Positions 39,245 to 49,521 of a stretch of 64,000 nt of DNA are shown here, in pieces. The notes beneath the pieces were generated by a model that searched no databases, was not told the DNA's origin, and saw only the letters and a program-made list of their open reading frames with translations. Every line of letters begins with the position of its first letter. Positions within the stretch are counted from its first letter, which is position 1. The translations under genes and the position numbers were made by a program. The stretch lies in contig JAHHHH010000032.1 in the NCBI GenBank assembly GCA_019359415.1, forward strand, positions 1 to 64,000, in the 5' to 3' direction. The DNA comes from Iphinoe sp. HA4291-MV1 (GTDB taxonomy: Bacteria > Cyanobacteriota > Cyanobacteriia > Cyanobacteriales > Nostocaceae).

Positions 39245-39419
39245 ATTTCATCAGGTTAGCGTTTATTGGTAAAAATTAATGCATATCTTGGTTAGAATAT
39301 CCGAATTTATTATTTTTGTTAATAGTCAAATCTTCTCAAAATTGACATATGACTAAATAATATAAGAGAGCGCTTCACACTTCTTAAATATTAATTTTTT
39401 GAATTAATTGTTTGGAACA

Positions 39420-40928
39420 ATGGCAAGAGATTTGCGGGGATTTATCAAACTTCTGGAAGAAAGAGGACAATTACGGCGAATTTCAGCCTTAGTTGACTCA
39501 GATTTAGAAATTGCTGAAATTTCTAACCGAATGCTGCAAAAAGGTGGTCCTGGACTCCTATTTGAAAACGTCAAAGGCGCTTCCTTCCCAGTGGCGGTCA
39601 ACTTGCTGGGTACAATCGAACGGATATGCTGGGCAATGAATATGCAGCATCCACAAGAGTTGGAGGAATTAGGGAAAAAGTTGGCAATGCTACAACAACC
39701 AAAACCGCCTAAGAAGATTTCTCAGGCGGTGGAGTTTGGTAAAGTGTTGTTCGATGTCCTGAAGGCGAAACCGGGACGGGATTTTTTCCCCGCTTGCCAG
39801 CAAGTGGTTATTCAAGGTGATGAGTTGGATTTGCACAAGTTACCCTTGATACGCCCTTATCCTGGTGATGCAGGCAAGATTATCACACTGGGACTTGTCA
39901 TTACCAAGGACTGTGAAACAGGGACACCGAATGTAGGTGTATATCGTCTGCAACTACAATCAAAGAATACGATGACTGTTCACTGGTTATCGGTGCGGGG
40001 TGGTGCAAGGCATTTACGCAAAGCAGCAGAACGTGAGAAAAAATTAGAGGTAGCGATCGCACTCGGTGTAGATCCCCTAATTATCATGGCAGCTGCCACA
40101 CCGATACCTGTAGACTTATCAGAATGGTTGTTTGCTGGACTTTATGGCGGTTCTGGCGTGCAGTTGGCAAAGTGTAAAACGGTAGATTTGGAAGTTCCAG
40201 CAGATTCAGAATTTGTGCTAGAGGGGACAATTACGCCAGGGGAGATTCTATCTGATGGTCCTTTTGGTGACCACATGGGTTATTATGGCGGCGTGGAAGA
40301 TTCGCCTTTGATTCGCTTCCATTGTATGACGCACCGCAAAGACCCAATTTATCTCACCACATTTAGCGGACGTCCACCGAAGGAAGAGGCGATGATAGCG
40401 ATCGCGCTTAACCGCATCTATACTCCCATCTTGCGTCAACAAGTGTCAGAAATTGTCGATTTCTTCTTGCCAATGGAAGCTTTGAGTTACAAAGCGGCGA
40501 TTATATCTATAGATAAAGCATATCCAGGACAAGCACGACGAGCAGCTCTTGCTTTTTGGAGTGCTTTACCACAGTTCACCTACACCAAATTTGTGATTGT
40601 GGTGGATAAGAATATTAATGTCAGAGATCCACGTCAAGTCGTATGGGCAATAAGTTCCAAAGTTGATCCGACACGAGATGTATTTATTTTGCCAAACACG
40701 CCATTTGACAGTTTAGATTTTGCCAGCGAGAAGATTGGTTTGGGGGGAAGAATGGGAATTGATGCAACCACAAAAATTCCCCCAGAAACTGAACATGAAT
40801 GGGGTGCGCCTTTAGAGTCCTCTCCAGAAGTGGCGGCGATGGTTGAGAGGCGTTGGACGGAGTATGGTTTAGCTGATTTACAGTTGGGGGAAGTAGACCC
40901 GAATTTGTTTGGATACGATGTGAGGTAA
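39420..40928 (+). CDS. UbiD family decarboxylase
   Basis: A 502-residue protein of the UbiD family, which decarboxylates aromatic or unsaturated acids with prenylated FMN. Recognisable blocks are MARDLRGFIKLLEERGQL at the N-terminus, GTPNVGVYRLQL and the family block DGPFGDHMGYYGG. The ATG at 39420 is preferred over an upstream TTG. In cyanobacteria such a protein acts in plastoquinone head-group synthesis (4-hydroxybenzoate type), so this one is probably involved, but other UbiD substrates exist. The prenyltransferase partner UbiX is not in the window. Confidence 0.85.
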   Translation: MARDLRGFIKLLEERGQLRRISALVDSDLEIAEISNRMLQKGGPGLLFENVKGASFPVAVNLLGTIERICWAMNMQHPQELEELGKKLAMLQQPKPPKKISQAVEFGKVLFDVLKAKPGRDFFPACQQVVIQGDELDLHKLPLIRPYPGDAGKIITLGLVITKDCETGTPNVGVYRLQLQSKNTMTVHWLSVRGGARHLRKAAEREKKLEVAIALGVDPLIIMAAATPIPVDLSEWLFAGLYGGSGVQLAKCKTVDLEVPADSEFVLEGTITPGEILSDGPFGDHMGYYGGVEDSPLIRFHCMTHRKDPIYLTTFSGRPPKEEAMIAIALNRIYTPILRQQVSEIVDFFLPMEALSYKAAIISIDKAYPGQARRAALAFWSALPQFTYTKFVIVVDKNINVRDPRQVVWAISSKVDPTRDVFILPNTPFDSLDFASEKIGLGGRMGIDATTKIPPETEHEWGAPLESSPEVAAMVERRWTEYGLADLQLGEVDPNLFGYDVR

Positions 40929-41010
40929 AATCCTACCCCGATCCTGTTGAGTCATTATACGTCGAGAAGGGAGTATTAGGTGGCAAGACATATCTTGAAT
41001 CCTAACTCCT

Positions 41011-41421
41011 ATGAGATTGCGCGACTCCTACTACTCAATTAATAACTGGATAGCACAGATTGATAACGCTACTGCTATCCTCAATCCACTGGGATACGGA
41101 AAAGGCAAATTTGTTATCGAAGGGTGGAATCCTTTGGGGGAATATTGCATTTGCAATCAATTTTTTGAGAAACAAGAAATGGCTCAGGAATGGATCTTAA
41201 GTTTAGACGTGAAAACTGAGACGATAGTTTGCGATGTCATAAGCGCGAGTGTATTTGTTTGCTTTGATGGTAGCTACTGGTGGAGTACTCAAGGGAGCGA
41301 ACAAGACTCTCTTCAACCCTGTTATCATCAATTAAAAGCTGTTAAAAATATGAAACACGCCATCAAAAAGGTTAAAAACATCCTAGAACAAAAATCCCAA
41401 AAACAATATTTTGTCAAGTAA
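41011..41421 (+). CDS. Hypothetical protein
   Basis: A 136-residue soluble protein with a GYGKGKFVIEGWNPLGE segment and a Lys-rich helical end (IKKVKNILEQK). No family recognised. It follows ubiD on the same strand by 82 bases and precedes the DUF4058 remnant. The composition is normal for the region, so it is probably real, but no function is proposed. Confidence 0.5.
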   Translation: MRLRDSYYSINNWIAQIDNATAILNPLGYGKGKFVIEGWNPLGEYCICNQFFEKQEMAQEWILSLDVKTETIVCDVISASVFVCFDGSYWWSTQGSEQDSLQPCYHQLKAVKNMKHAIKKVKNILEQKSQKQYFVK

Positions 41422-41462
41422 ACTTAGATGCCTTTGCCCTGATAAGCTAATACGCATTTAAC

Positions 41463-42047
41463 TTGCATAAGTTAAAGACAACTAGCCCACAAACAGCTAA
41501 TGTCACCGTCGCCTCACCCCCAGCCCAAGCTGTGACTGTGACAGTTTCTCTACCTGAAACTGTCAGGGAAAGTTATTTGGAAGTGCGAGAAGTGACGACG
41601 CGGGAAGTGGTGACAGTCATTGAAGTTCTTTTTCCTAAGGATAAACGTGCAGGAGAAGGACGTAGGGCATACGAGAAAAAGCGTCAGAAGGTACTAGGAA
41701 GTTTCACCAATTTAGTTGAAATCGACTTACTGCGAGATGGCAAACCAATGCCGATTTTCAACAATGATATTCAAAGTGATTATCGAATTTTGGTCAGTCG
41801 GAGTGAATACCGTCCAAAAGCTGATTTATATGCTTTTAATTTACAAAATGTCATTCCTTGTTTTCCGTTAGTTTTGCATTCAGAAGATGTGGAACCAGTG
41901 GTTGATTTACAAACATTAGTAAATGAAATATATGACAGAGCTAGTTATGATTTAATCATAGATTATAGTCGTGAACCAGTACCAGCATTGTCAGAAGTTA
42001 ATGCTGCATGGAATGATGCTTGGTTACGTCAGCAAGGAGTCCGTTAA
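41463..42047 (+). pseudogene. DUF4058 family gene lacking its N-terminal part
   Basis: The frame encodes the last ~190 residues of a DUF4058 protein: VSLPETVRESYLEVREVTT, EGRRAYEKKRQKVLGS and PVPALSEVNAAWNDAW. The family normally begins with MPSPFPGMNPYLE and a further ~60 residues, which are missing here. The frame opens only with a TTG and no clear ribosome site, and a stop lies 15 bases upstream in frame. A remnant of that missing N-terminus (MPSPFPGMNPYL) occurs just downstream at 42066. Likely a truncated, non-functional copy. Confidence 0.65.
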
Positions 42048-42065
42048 AAATGAGGAATTATATCA

Positions 42066-42119
42066 ATGCCATCTCCATTTCCGGGGATGAACCCCTATTT
42101 AAAAGTATTAGCCATTTAG
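42066..42119 (+). pseudogene. DUF4058 N-terminal remnant
   Basis: It translates as MPSPFPGMNPYLKVLAI then stop (tag at 42117). The first 12 residues are the conserved start of DUF4058 proteins; the rest has decayed into repeat sequence. It begins 18 bases after the truncated DUF4058 gene ends, so the family was probably tandemly duplicated and then partly deleted. Confidence 0.6.
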
Positions 42120-42139
42120 GCGATGGCACAGCATCTTTA

Positions 42140-42176
42140 AGTCATGCGATGCTCCCTTTGGGAGCATCGCATGACT
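42140..42176. repeat. Perfect 17-bp-stem hairpin
   Basis: agtcatgcgatgctccc, a three-base loop (ttt), then the exact reverse complement. It lies in the degenerate region after the DUF4058 remnant. There is no T-run, so a terminator role is unclear. The remaining sequence to 42551 has GC-rich imperfect palindromes (gcctggtgcagg, cctgtgccaggc) and no supported gene. Confidence 0.6.
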
Positions 42177-42551
42177 TGGGGTGCATTTTTCATGCTCTTT
42201 TTTTACCTCTACGAGAAATCCCGCAACTGGGGAAGATTTGGTGGCGCTGCGGAGTGCCTGGTGCAGGCTGCGACTGTCTCTGCTGCTAATACAAAATCTC
42301 GATGCCTGTGCCAGGCACCACCGAATCAGCAAAGCGGTTCGGTGGTTGCGTCAACTTGTTTTCAGCTTTTTTTGCGATCGCACTTGACATTCAAGACAGT
42401 CGCTACCAGCTTTTGGGACTAGTGTGTTGTACACCGTAGCCCTGGAGTTCGGAGAGGGGATTAAGGGGTGGGGTGAAATCAACGTGGGAGAAGGTTTAAA
42501 CGTTAAGTGGACACGTATGCGGCATGCCATCGTGCCCCTACAGATCTTAAT

Positions 42552-43757
42552 TTATCTGCCCTTTTCCTGCTGTGACCAAATGCGCGTTGGCAGTCCCCAA
42601 ACATAGATAAAACCTTCAGCTGCCTTATGGTCAAATTTATCCTCAGCACCGTAGGTTGCCAAATCGGGAGTATAGAGGGAATTGTCGGAACTACGCCCAA
42701 CTATGGTAGCGTTGCCTTTGAATAGTTTCACCCGCACTGTTCCAGACACTCGCTCTTGTGTCTTTTGAATAAAGGCATCTAGTGCAGCTTTTAGTGGACT
42801 GTACCACAGACCATTGTAAATTAATTGACTGTAAGTTTCCTCAATACCACGCTTGTAGTGGGTAAGATCTGCGGTCAAAGTCAGGCTTTCTAAATCTCGA
42901 TGTGCCTGAATTAACACGGACAAGGCAGGAGTTTCATAAATTTCTCGTGATTTGATCCCCACTAAGCGGTTTTCTATCATGTCAATGCGTCCAACACCGT
43001 GATTTCCAGCTACCTGGTTAAGTTGTTGAATGAGATCAACCGGGTTTGTAAATTCACCATTGAGATTGGTCGGAATTCCTCTTGTAAAACCAATTTCAAT
43101 GTATTCTGGTTGATCAGGAGTCTGGGTGATCGGCTTTGTCATCAAATAAATTTCTTCTGGTGGTTCCACATTGGGATCTTCCAAAACACCTGCTTCAATG
43201 CTACGACCCAGCAAATTACGATCAATGCTGTAGGGAGACTTTTTTTTCACTGGCGAGGGAATGCCATATTGTTCACCGTAAGCGATGGTTTCCTCACGGC
43301 TCATTCCCCATTCCCGTGCTGGTGCTAATATCTTGAGATTGGGGTTAAGCGCAGCAACGGCAACATCAAAACGTACCTGGTCATTTCCCTTACCAGTACA
43401 TCCGTGAGCGATCGCATCAGCATCGTATTTTTCTGCTGCTTCTACTAATGCTTTGGCAATCAACGGACGAGCAAGGGCAGTGCTCAAAGGGTAGCGATTT
43501 TCATAAAGAGCGTTTGCTTGAATTGCGCCAAAGGCGTAATCTTTTACAAAGCTCTCTTTAACATCCACCACCAACGATTCACTGGCACCCGATTTTAGAG
43601 CTTTTTCTCTGATAGGTTCTAATTCATCTCCCTGTCCTAAATCTGCTGCTAGGCTGATGACCTCTTCCACACCCCACTCATACTTGAGGTAAGGAATGCA
43701 CACTGAGGTATCTACACCACCAGAATAAGCCAGAACAACTTTCTTTGCGCGACCCAT
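42552..43757 (-). CDS. argG: Argininosuccinate synthase
   Basis: A 401-residue enzyme that joins citrulline and aspartate using ATP in arginine synthesis. The ATP pyrophosphatase loop AYSGGVDTS is near the N-terminus, with [13 protein letters not shown] in the middle. The ATG at 43757 has a GGAG site 7 bases upstream and starts [14 protein letters not shown], so an upstream frame giving 9 more residues is rejected. In filamentous cyanobacteria the arginine made here also feeds cyanophycin. Confidence 0.96.
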   Translation of the reverse strand: MGRAKKVVLAYSGGVDTSVCIPYLKYEWGVEEVISLAADLGQGDELEPIREKALKSGASESLVVDVKESFVKDYAFGAIQANALYENRYPLSTALARPLIAKALVEAAEKYDADAIAHGCTGKGNDQVRFDVAVAALNPNLKILAPAREWGMSREETIAYGEQYGIPSPVKKKSPYSIDRNLLGRSIEAGVLEDPNVEPPEEIYLMTKPITQTPDQPEYIEIGFTRGIPTNLNGEFTNPVDLIQQLNQVAGNHGVGRIDMIENRLVGIKSREIYETPALSVLIQAHRDLESLTLTADLTHYKRGIEETYSQLIYNGLWYSPLKAALDAFIQKTQERVSGTVRVKLFKGNATIVGRSSDNSLYTPDLATYGAEDKFDHKAAEGFIYVWGLPTRIWSQQEKGR

Positions 43758-43907
43758 TTGTCTCTCCAATTCGTAAAACAGCACTGCGGAGTCACTATTA
43801 TCTAACCTATTTACATATATTTTTCAATTGAAATATACAGTCTTGACAAGTTAATCTTCTTAATATTCTGAAGAAAATCGTCACTTCATCGAGATTTTTT
43901 ACTGTTT

Positions 43908-44885
43908 TTATTTATTCTCTACAGAGAGCATTGAAACTAAATCTTGTTTGAATAGAGGATGAATTGGTCTTGCTAACAAAAACTGAGGGGGAGTGAGTTG
44001 TAAAGTGATCTCACTGATACCAAAAGTTTGCTTGAGATAAGTTTGTAATTCCTTCAGTAGGCGATCGCGTTCTTCAACTGTCGCACAATCCACAGCCAGA
44101 TGAGCGCAAAGCATCACCTGTTCTCTGCTAATTTTCCAAACGTGGAGTTTTTCCACCTGCAAAACTTTAGGAAAAGATTTAAGAAAAAGTTCCACCTCCG
44201 CAGGGTGAATTGATTTTGGTGTACACTCCGAAAGAGCCGAGAGACTTTCTTGAACAAGCGGCAAAGCACTTAAACCTATAAAGCCGGCAACGACTAAGCT
44301 AATAGCCGTATCTGCCCACAACCAATTCCAAAGGTGAATTGCTACAGCAGCAACAATCACACTCACAGAACTAGCAGTATCAGCGATGATATGAAGCAAA
44401 GCACCCCGTAGATTTAGGTCGTTGTGAGAGTGGGGATGCAGCAAAGTAATATTGAGCAGATTGACGATTAAACCTAACACAGCTACCGCTAACATGGGTA
44501 AGCCGGAAATTCCTTGTGGACTTTGAAAGCGGTGAACTGCCTCCCAACAAATAAGAATAGCAATCACAAGCAAACTTAACCCATTTACCAAAGCCGCCAT
44601 AATTTCAATACGGCGATGTCCAAATCTTGCCCTACCAGCATCAGGTTGCTGCGCTAACCAACTGGCAAACAGCGATATTCCCAAAGCTGCAATATCAGAA
44701 AGAATGTGTTCTGCATCTGCCTGTAGAGATAAACTTCTGCTCCACAAACCCACACTCCACTCAATAACAAAAAAACAGGCTAGTAAACAGACAGTTATTG
44801 ATAATAGTTGAGTTTTTTGCCTGTTTTGATTTCCATTAACAGAACCATCTGAACATCTACAGTTGTAATGTTGCTCTAAAAGCAT
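43908..44885 (-). CDS. Cation diffusion facilitator (zinc/cobalt/cadmium exporter)
   Basis: A 325-residue CDF protein with about six spans and a cytosolic C-terminal domain. The metal site is formed by HILSD in the second span and HIIAD in the fifth. The N-terminus has two Cys and an Asn/Gln-rich stretch (CRCSDGSVNGNQNRQ) that could bind metal. A His-rich loop HPHSHND is between spans four and five. The exact ion is not assured; zinc is likely. A convergent or co-directional partner is not visible. Confidence 0.9.
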   Translation of the reverse strand: MLLEQHYNCRCSDGSVNGNQNRQKTQLLSITVCLLACFFVIEWSVGLWSRSLSLQADAEHILSDIAALGISLFASWLAQQPDAGRARFGHRRIEIMAALVNGLSLLVIAILICWEAVHRFQSPQGISGLPMLAVAVLGLIVNLLNITLLHPHSHNDLNLRGALLHIIADTASSVSVIVAAVAIHLWNWLWADTAISLVVAGFIGLSALPLVQESLSALSECTPKSIHPAEVELFLKSFPKVLQVEKLHVWKISREQVMLCAHLAVDCATVEERDRLLKELQTYLKQTFGISEITLQLTPPQFLLARPIHPLFKQDLVSMLSVENK

Positions 44886-44902
44886 GACCTAAATAACCCT
44901 AT

Positions 44903-44973
44903 GTAAATGACATTTTTAACATGGAAAATACTCATCATAAGTTTATTAGAGAGTATTGCAAGACAACCGATGC
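44903..44973 (+). repeat. Diverged direct repeat, left copy (right copy 46226-46302)
   Basis: aaatgacatttttaacatg at 44903 matches aaattacatttttaacatg near 46226, and both continue with a related 'gagtatt..aagacaa..gatgctt' tail. The two copies flank the broken PEP-CTERM gene and are the same way round. The identity is about 70% by eye. Confidence 0.45.
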
Positions 44974-45160
44974 TTTGGAGCGGAGTACGAGTTTCATAAT
45001 GTATTTATTAGCACATATCACGCTTGATTGAATTTCACAATGGTTTTACGACTACTTCATAACAAATTTATTACGACTTTCTTCATTATTACGTAATATT
45101 TATTAAGACACATTGTTTGTTTATACTCAGTGTTTTCCTAATTTAGAATAAAGGTCAATT

Positions 45161-46025
45161 ATGCTCCGTTCACACATCATATGGCTCATACCAGTCGCCT
45201 TAGCTTTCAGCGGTTTCGGGTTGGGAAAATCCTGCTCAAAGTTGCCCAACCTTCTCCCCAGGGGAGACGCCAGAGGCGAAGGCAAAATGCCCAACTTTGA
45301 ATACTCGTTATCGAGGTTGTTATTGAGTTTGGTTGGGCATTTTGCCCCCCTAAGGTTAATCACTCCTATCTAGAGTGAATAAGGTTGGGCAACTTTGAGG
45401 AAGTTTAATGAAGCGGTTAAATGTGCAAAGCGCGAGCGCGCAGACTACTGATGATACTTATGAATTTACTGCTAACTACAAGACATCAGTCGAAATTAAT
45501 CCCTTCAACGAGGACTTGGGTATCATAAGGGCAACCATCACAGGTGAGAGTAACGATTCTGTTCCTTACGGATTGAGTTCCTTTATCAGCAATAGTTACG
45601 GTCAGATTCAGCCCACTGACAACCCATCCATCACTAAATACAACTTTAATTCAGATCCAGGAGCGTTTGGCTTAACAGGTCAACCAACATTTTCTGACAG
45701 GTATTAGGGCGGTTCTAATGAGTTGTTTGGAAGAGCAAGTGACAGCGCTGAAATAAATCCCATCGAAGGCATAATTAAGGGTAGTGGTACTATAACTGGT
45801 GGAACGGGTATATTTGAGAACGCTACCGGCAAAATAACTTTTACCGAGGAGGACGCACTTGCTTCCCCAGGAACTCCCTTTCAGGGTTTGGCTAAACTGA
45901 TATTCTCCGTACGAACTCCCAGAGCAGTTCCAGAACCAACAGCTACCACAGCATTAATCAGCATGGGTGTACTTGGAGCAGGTTTCCTGCTACGCAAAAA
46001 CCGTCGTAAAACGACTTTCAACTGA
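45161..46025 (+). pseudogene. PEP-CTERM protein gene, interrupted by an inverted-repeat element and a stop codon
   Basis: The gene begins with a signal-like MLRSHIIWLIPVALAFSGFG at 45161, is interrupted at 45236-45398, and then resumes at 45399 (reading through ATG at 45408: SASAQTTDDTYEFTANYKTS). Removing the 163-bp element restores the frame. A further in-frame TAG at 45705-45707 splits the rest into two parts in the same frame. The C-terminus carries the PEP-CTERM signature (AVPEPTATTALISMGVLGAG then RKNRRK). The family is secreted and sorted by exosortase. With two breaks, this copy is probably not functional unless the stop is read through. Confidence 0.7.
45236..45398. mobile_element. 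163-bp inverted-repeat element inside the PEP-CTERM gene
   Basis: tcaaagttgcccaacctt at 45236-45253 pairs exactly with aaggttgggcaactttga at 45381-45398 (19 bp if the next base on each side is included). A second nested pair (caaaatgcccaac and gttgggcattttg) lies inside. It carries no gene and shows no clear target duplication. MITE-like. Confidence 0.65.
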
Positions 46026-46225
46026 CAAAAACTGCTCATACTTTATAACACTCACTCATCTCAACCACCTCTGCCGTAGAAGGACTGGGGTGGTTTAGCC
46101 ATAAGGAACAGTGTTTTAGTCATTGCTGTCCTATCTTGAAGATAGACTAGCACGCTCGTTTTCTTATTTTGAATGCGTGAACTTTGAATTGTTTAGTGTT
46201 GTGAGTGAGACTGTGTTTTTTAGCG

Positions 46226-46302
46226 TTATATAAATTACATTTTTAACATGAACAATGCCTACCATAGGTTAACTTGTGAGTATTACCAGACAATGGATGC
46301 TT
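46226..46302 (+). repeat. Diverged direct repeat, right copy (left copy 44903-44973)
   Basis: See the left copy. It lies 200 bases downstream of the broken PEP-CTERM gene. The rest of the 46026-46430 gap is AT-rich and shows no gene. Confidence 0.4.
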
Positions 46303-46430
46303 GAAAGGATGTTTGCTTTGAGTTATTTCTTGGTATCTTTCAGTACTAAACTAATTTCTAGTAACAGAACTGCCTTCGATAAGACAGTTTATTATTTGTA
46401 TTTGTGCCCCTAGTGTTTTATGTAAAAATT

Positions 46431-48116
46431 ATGACCCAACGCTCATTTTTCAGAGTTCTAGCAGCGAGTACTATCATACTGCTATTGATTGGTCTCACTG
46501 GTTGTAACGCGTTATTCGCCAAAAGTCCTCTGATTCGTACCTCTACAGGGCAGTCAGATGCTGCTATATTCGTGTCCAAACAAGCACCAGTTATGGTGTC
46601 AATGCTAGTGAATCCAGAACGCTTGCAGGCGTTTGAGCGTGATGGGGAACTGTCAAAATTAAAAACAAGTTTACTAGCTAATACGGGTATAGATTACCAA
46701 CAGGATATTAAACCTTGGCTAGGGAACGAAATGACACTAGCTATCACTAGCTTAGACATTGATCGTGACTCTGAGAACGGACAACAGCCAGGATATCTCA
46801 TAGCACTTGCAACCACTCAACCAGAAAAAAGCCGCGAATTTGTCAAGTTATTGTTTTCTAAGCGGGTATTAGCTGGGGCAAACTTAACAACTGAACAATA
46901 CAAAGGCGTGACGCTGATTTCTGACAATCAGATTCCTTCGACGTCTTCACAGAAGGAAGGAGTCAAAAGCCAAAATAGTCTTGCTGGTGCAGTTGTTGGT
47001 AATAGTTTTGTCTTGTTTGCCAATCATCCAAAAGTGCTGCGAGAGGCAATTAATAACGTACAGGCGATTGATCTCAATTTAACCAGTTCCAGCAATTACC
47101 AAAAAGCTACTAAACAACTGCCCAAAGCAGCAACAGCTGTTGCTTTCCTGAATCTCCCGATAGTGGCAAAATGGCAAGGGTTAGAACCCAATACTACTCA
47201 AATATATGACAACCAAATTATTTCCCTAGTATCAAATCCCAAAGGATTACTAGCAGAAATTGCTTTTTTGGCTGAAGAGGAAACTTCACCTCCAGTTGCA
47301 CAACTCTCTAAACCTGTGGGTGCGTTGCAGTATATCCCTGCTTCAGTACGTTTGGCAGTTGCGGGGTCAAATTTAAGCGGTTTGGGTGACAGTAACTTAG
47401 CACAACTCGCTCAGCAAGTGACATCTGCTCTATCTACTTCCAAAGAAGATGTGATTTCTAAATTGCTGCCGCTGGCAGATGTTCAAAAGCGTTGGGGTAT
47501 AAACTGGAGAGAGGATATTTTCAACTGGGTGCAAGGAGAATACGCCATAGGACTGTTACCCCGTGGAGAGCAAACAACTCCCGATTGGATTTTTGTAGCA
47601 GAAAAATCGGAGGGGACACCCGCAGCAATTTCTCATTTGGATGAACTCGCTTCATCAGAAGGGCTTTCGCTGAATTCCTTCACCCTAGACGAACAACAAA
47701 TTTCCGCTTGGACACAGTTAACAACTGCTATCAACAAATCCATTGAACCAAAAGACCGAGAATTGTTCACAATCCAGGCAAAGGTTCTAGGGACGCATGC
47801 TGATATAGGAAATTACGAGGTTTTCGCATCCTCAATTGAAGCAATGGATAAAGCTTTGACGGCAAAGCAGAACTCCTTAATGAAAAGTCGTCATTTCCAA
47901 AATAGTATCGCTGCGATCCCTCAACCTAATCAAGGCTACGTGTATCTCGACTGGAAAGAAAGTCAAAGAATTTTAGAGCGTCAGCTACCAATTTTGAAGT
48001 TTGTGGAAATTCTGGGCAAGCCATTTTTCCAAAACTTGCGATCGCTCACCGTCAGTAGTTATGGTAGCGATACAAAATTGCTCAAAGGCGGCGTATTTTT
48101 CCAATTCAATCGCTAG
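46431..48116 (+). CDS. DUF3352 lipoprotein
   Basis: A 561-residue protein of cyanobacterial DUF3352 type. A lipoprotein-like signal (MTQRSFFRVLAASTIILLLIGLTGC, with Cys at residue 25) marks it as membrane-anchored. Recognisable family segments are VSKQAPVMVSMLVNPERLQA and DIKPWLGNEMTLAI. The ATG at 46431 is preferred to an in-frame start 27 bases upstream because it gives a proper signal. Function unknown; such proteins are common and conserved in cyanobacteria. Confidence 0.78.
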   Translation: MTQRSFFRVLAASTIILLLIGLTGCNALFAKSPLIRTSTGQSDAAIFVSKQAPVMVSMLVNPERLQAFERDGELSKLKTSLLANTGIDYQQDIKPWLGNEMTLAITSLDIDRDSENGQQPGYLIALATTQPEKSREFVKLLFSKRVLAGANLTTEQYKGVTLISDNQIPSTSSQKEGVKSQNSLAGAVVGNSFVLFANHPKVLREAINNVQAIDLNLTSSSNYQKATKQLPKAATAVAFLNLPIVAKWQGLEPNTTQIYDNQIISLVSNPKGLLAEIAFLAEEETSPPVAQLSKPVGALQYIPASVRLAVAGSNLSGLGDSNLAQLAQQVTSALSTSKEDVISKLLPLADVQKRWGINWREDIFNWVQGEYAIGLLPRGEQTTPDWIFVAEKSEGTPAAISHLDELASSEGLSLNSFTLDEQQISAWTQLTTAINKSIEPKDRELFTIQAKVLGTHADIGNYEVFASSIEAMDKALTAKQNSLMKSRHFQNSIAAIPQPNQGYVYLDWKESQRILERQLPILKFVEILGKPFFQNLRSLTVSSYGSDTKLLKGGVFFQFNR

Positions 48117-48723
48117 TCAAATTCCGGAATTTCCACAAACAAAGCTGTAGCTATTCGGAGTCATGGTGCAGGAAGTACAGAGGGTGCAGGGGAAGACAGT
48201 CTTCTTTCTTTTCTTCCCCTGCTTTCTTATTAGTTTTTAGACTAATTAATGACAAAATCACCCAGCAGTGCTGAAGTGGAGAATCAGAAACCGTACAAAG
48301 TTAGGGGTTGACTAGCCACAGACAGACTACAATCCTCTCTCAGAGCCGCATCTGCCTTTTTGTAGCACTGGGAAATTTTAATGTCAAGGAAGGCGATCGC
48401 GTCGCCCTCAGTCTGCTAGTATTGTCAGTCGCTCTTAAAATTATCAGTCACTCTTTTTTCGCGTTCTTCTTTGCTTTGCGCCTGGTGCGACGCCAGATAC
48501 CTACGGTAAGTCCTACGGACAGGTTGCGCCAACGCGAGTGCGTCTGGGCTAGTGAGAGGGAAAGCCCTGAATGAAAGAAACACCTCCTTCCCTTTTTGTC
48601 TGTTCCCTGTTAAGAGTGTTTCTTGAGAGGTCTAATCAACAATCAACAACTAATGATTTCTTCATGGCACCTAGGACGCTAAGATAGAGTGTGACTGATT
48701 GGCAAAACTAGGGTACTCATAGC
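48117..48723. other. Gap with dispersed repeats, no supported gene
   Basis: The region has a frame at 48308-48574, but its second half is made of dispersed repeats (ctacggtaagtcctacgg, acaggttgcgccaacgcgag) around 48474-48550. I treat it as noncoding. Nothing else recognised. Confidence 0.5.
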
Positions 48724-49521
48724 GTGCTATCTACACTCATTGCTGACTTCCGTATCATCTTTGAACGCGATCCAGCTGCTCGTAACTGGTTGGAGGTATT
48801 GTTTTGCTACCCCGGTTTGCAAGCTCTACTATTACATCGGCTGGCTCATTGGCTGCATGTCATTGGTGGCATTCCCCTTATCCCTCGGCTGATTTCACAC
48901 ATAGCTCGATTTTTAACCGGAATTGAAATCCATCCGGGTGCAGTGATTGGACAAGGTGTCTTTATTGACCACGGAATGGGTGTAGTGATTGGAGAAACGG
49001 CAATTGTGAGAGACTATACCTTGATTTATCAAGGTGTCACCCTTGGTGGTACGGGTAAGGAATGCGGTAAACGCCATCCAACCTTGGGAGAAAATGTTGT
49101 GGTAGGAGCTGGAGCCAAGGTGCTAGGTAACATCCAAATTGGCAATAATGTCCGCATTGGTGCTGGGTCAGTTGTTTTGCGCGATGTGCCAGCAGATTGT
49201 ACCGTGGTTGGTGTTCCAGGTCGAATTATCTATCGCTCTGGCGTTCGAGTCAACCCACTAGAACACGGAAGTTTACCAGATGCTGAAGCCCAAGTGATAC
49301 GTGCTTTAGTAGACCGTCTTGAGCAACTTGAACAACAAATTCAACAGTTGCAACAAGGACAGCAAAAAGTTTTAATCCCTTTCGTTAACTCATCATTGCA
49401 AACACCTCACACTTGTGATTCCCAGACATTAAATGATCAGGCGTTTTTGGAAGAAACTGGCATTTGCTGCCGCTTGGAAAATAAAGTAATAGAAGAGTTC
49501 CTAGACGGTTCTGGGATTTAA
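48724..49521 (+). CDS. cysE: Serine O-acetyltransferase
   Basis: A 265-residue enzyme that transfers acetyl from acetyl-CoA to serine, the first step of cysteine synthesis. The GTG start at 48724 opens directly onto [18 protein letters not shown]. The left-handed beta-helix is visible from about 60 to 165 ([41 protein letters not shown]). The last ~70 residues are Gln-rich and beyond the usual end; they may form an extra helical tail. The call is strong. Confidence 0.93.
   Translation: MLSTLIADFRIIFERDPAARNWLEVLFCYPGLQALLLHRLAHWLHVIGGIPLIPRLISHIARFLTGIEIHPGAVIGQGVFIDHGMGVVIGETAIVRDYTLIYQGVTLGGTGKECGKRHPTLGENVVVGAGAKVLGNIQIGNNVRIGAGSVVLRDVPADCTVVGVPGRIIYRSGVRVNPLEHGSLPDAEAQVIRALVDRLEQLEQQIQQLQQGQQKVLIPFVNSSLQTPHTCDSQTLNDQAFLEETGICCRLENKVIEEFLDGSGI

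Noticed and set aside
41427-41450. Possible second decayed DUF4058 start (atgcctttgccctga)
   Set aside because: Only a few residues resemble MPSP and it stops at once; too short to support.
42020-42422. Overlapping frames after the DUF4058 gene
   Set aside because: They pass through the hairpin and GC-rich palindromes; only the short MPSPFPGMNPYL remnant is meaningful.
48308-48574. Frame of 88 codons in the gap before cysE
   Set aside because: The second half is dispersed repeat and there is no ribosome site.
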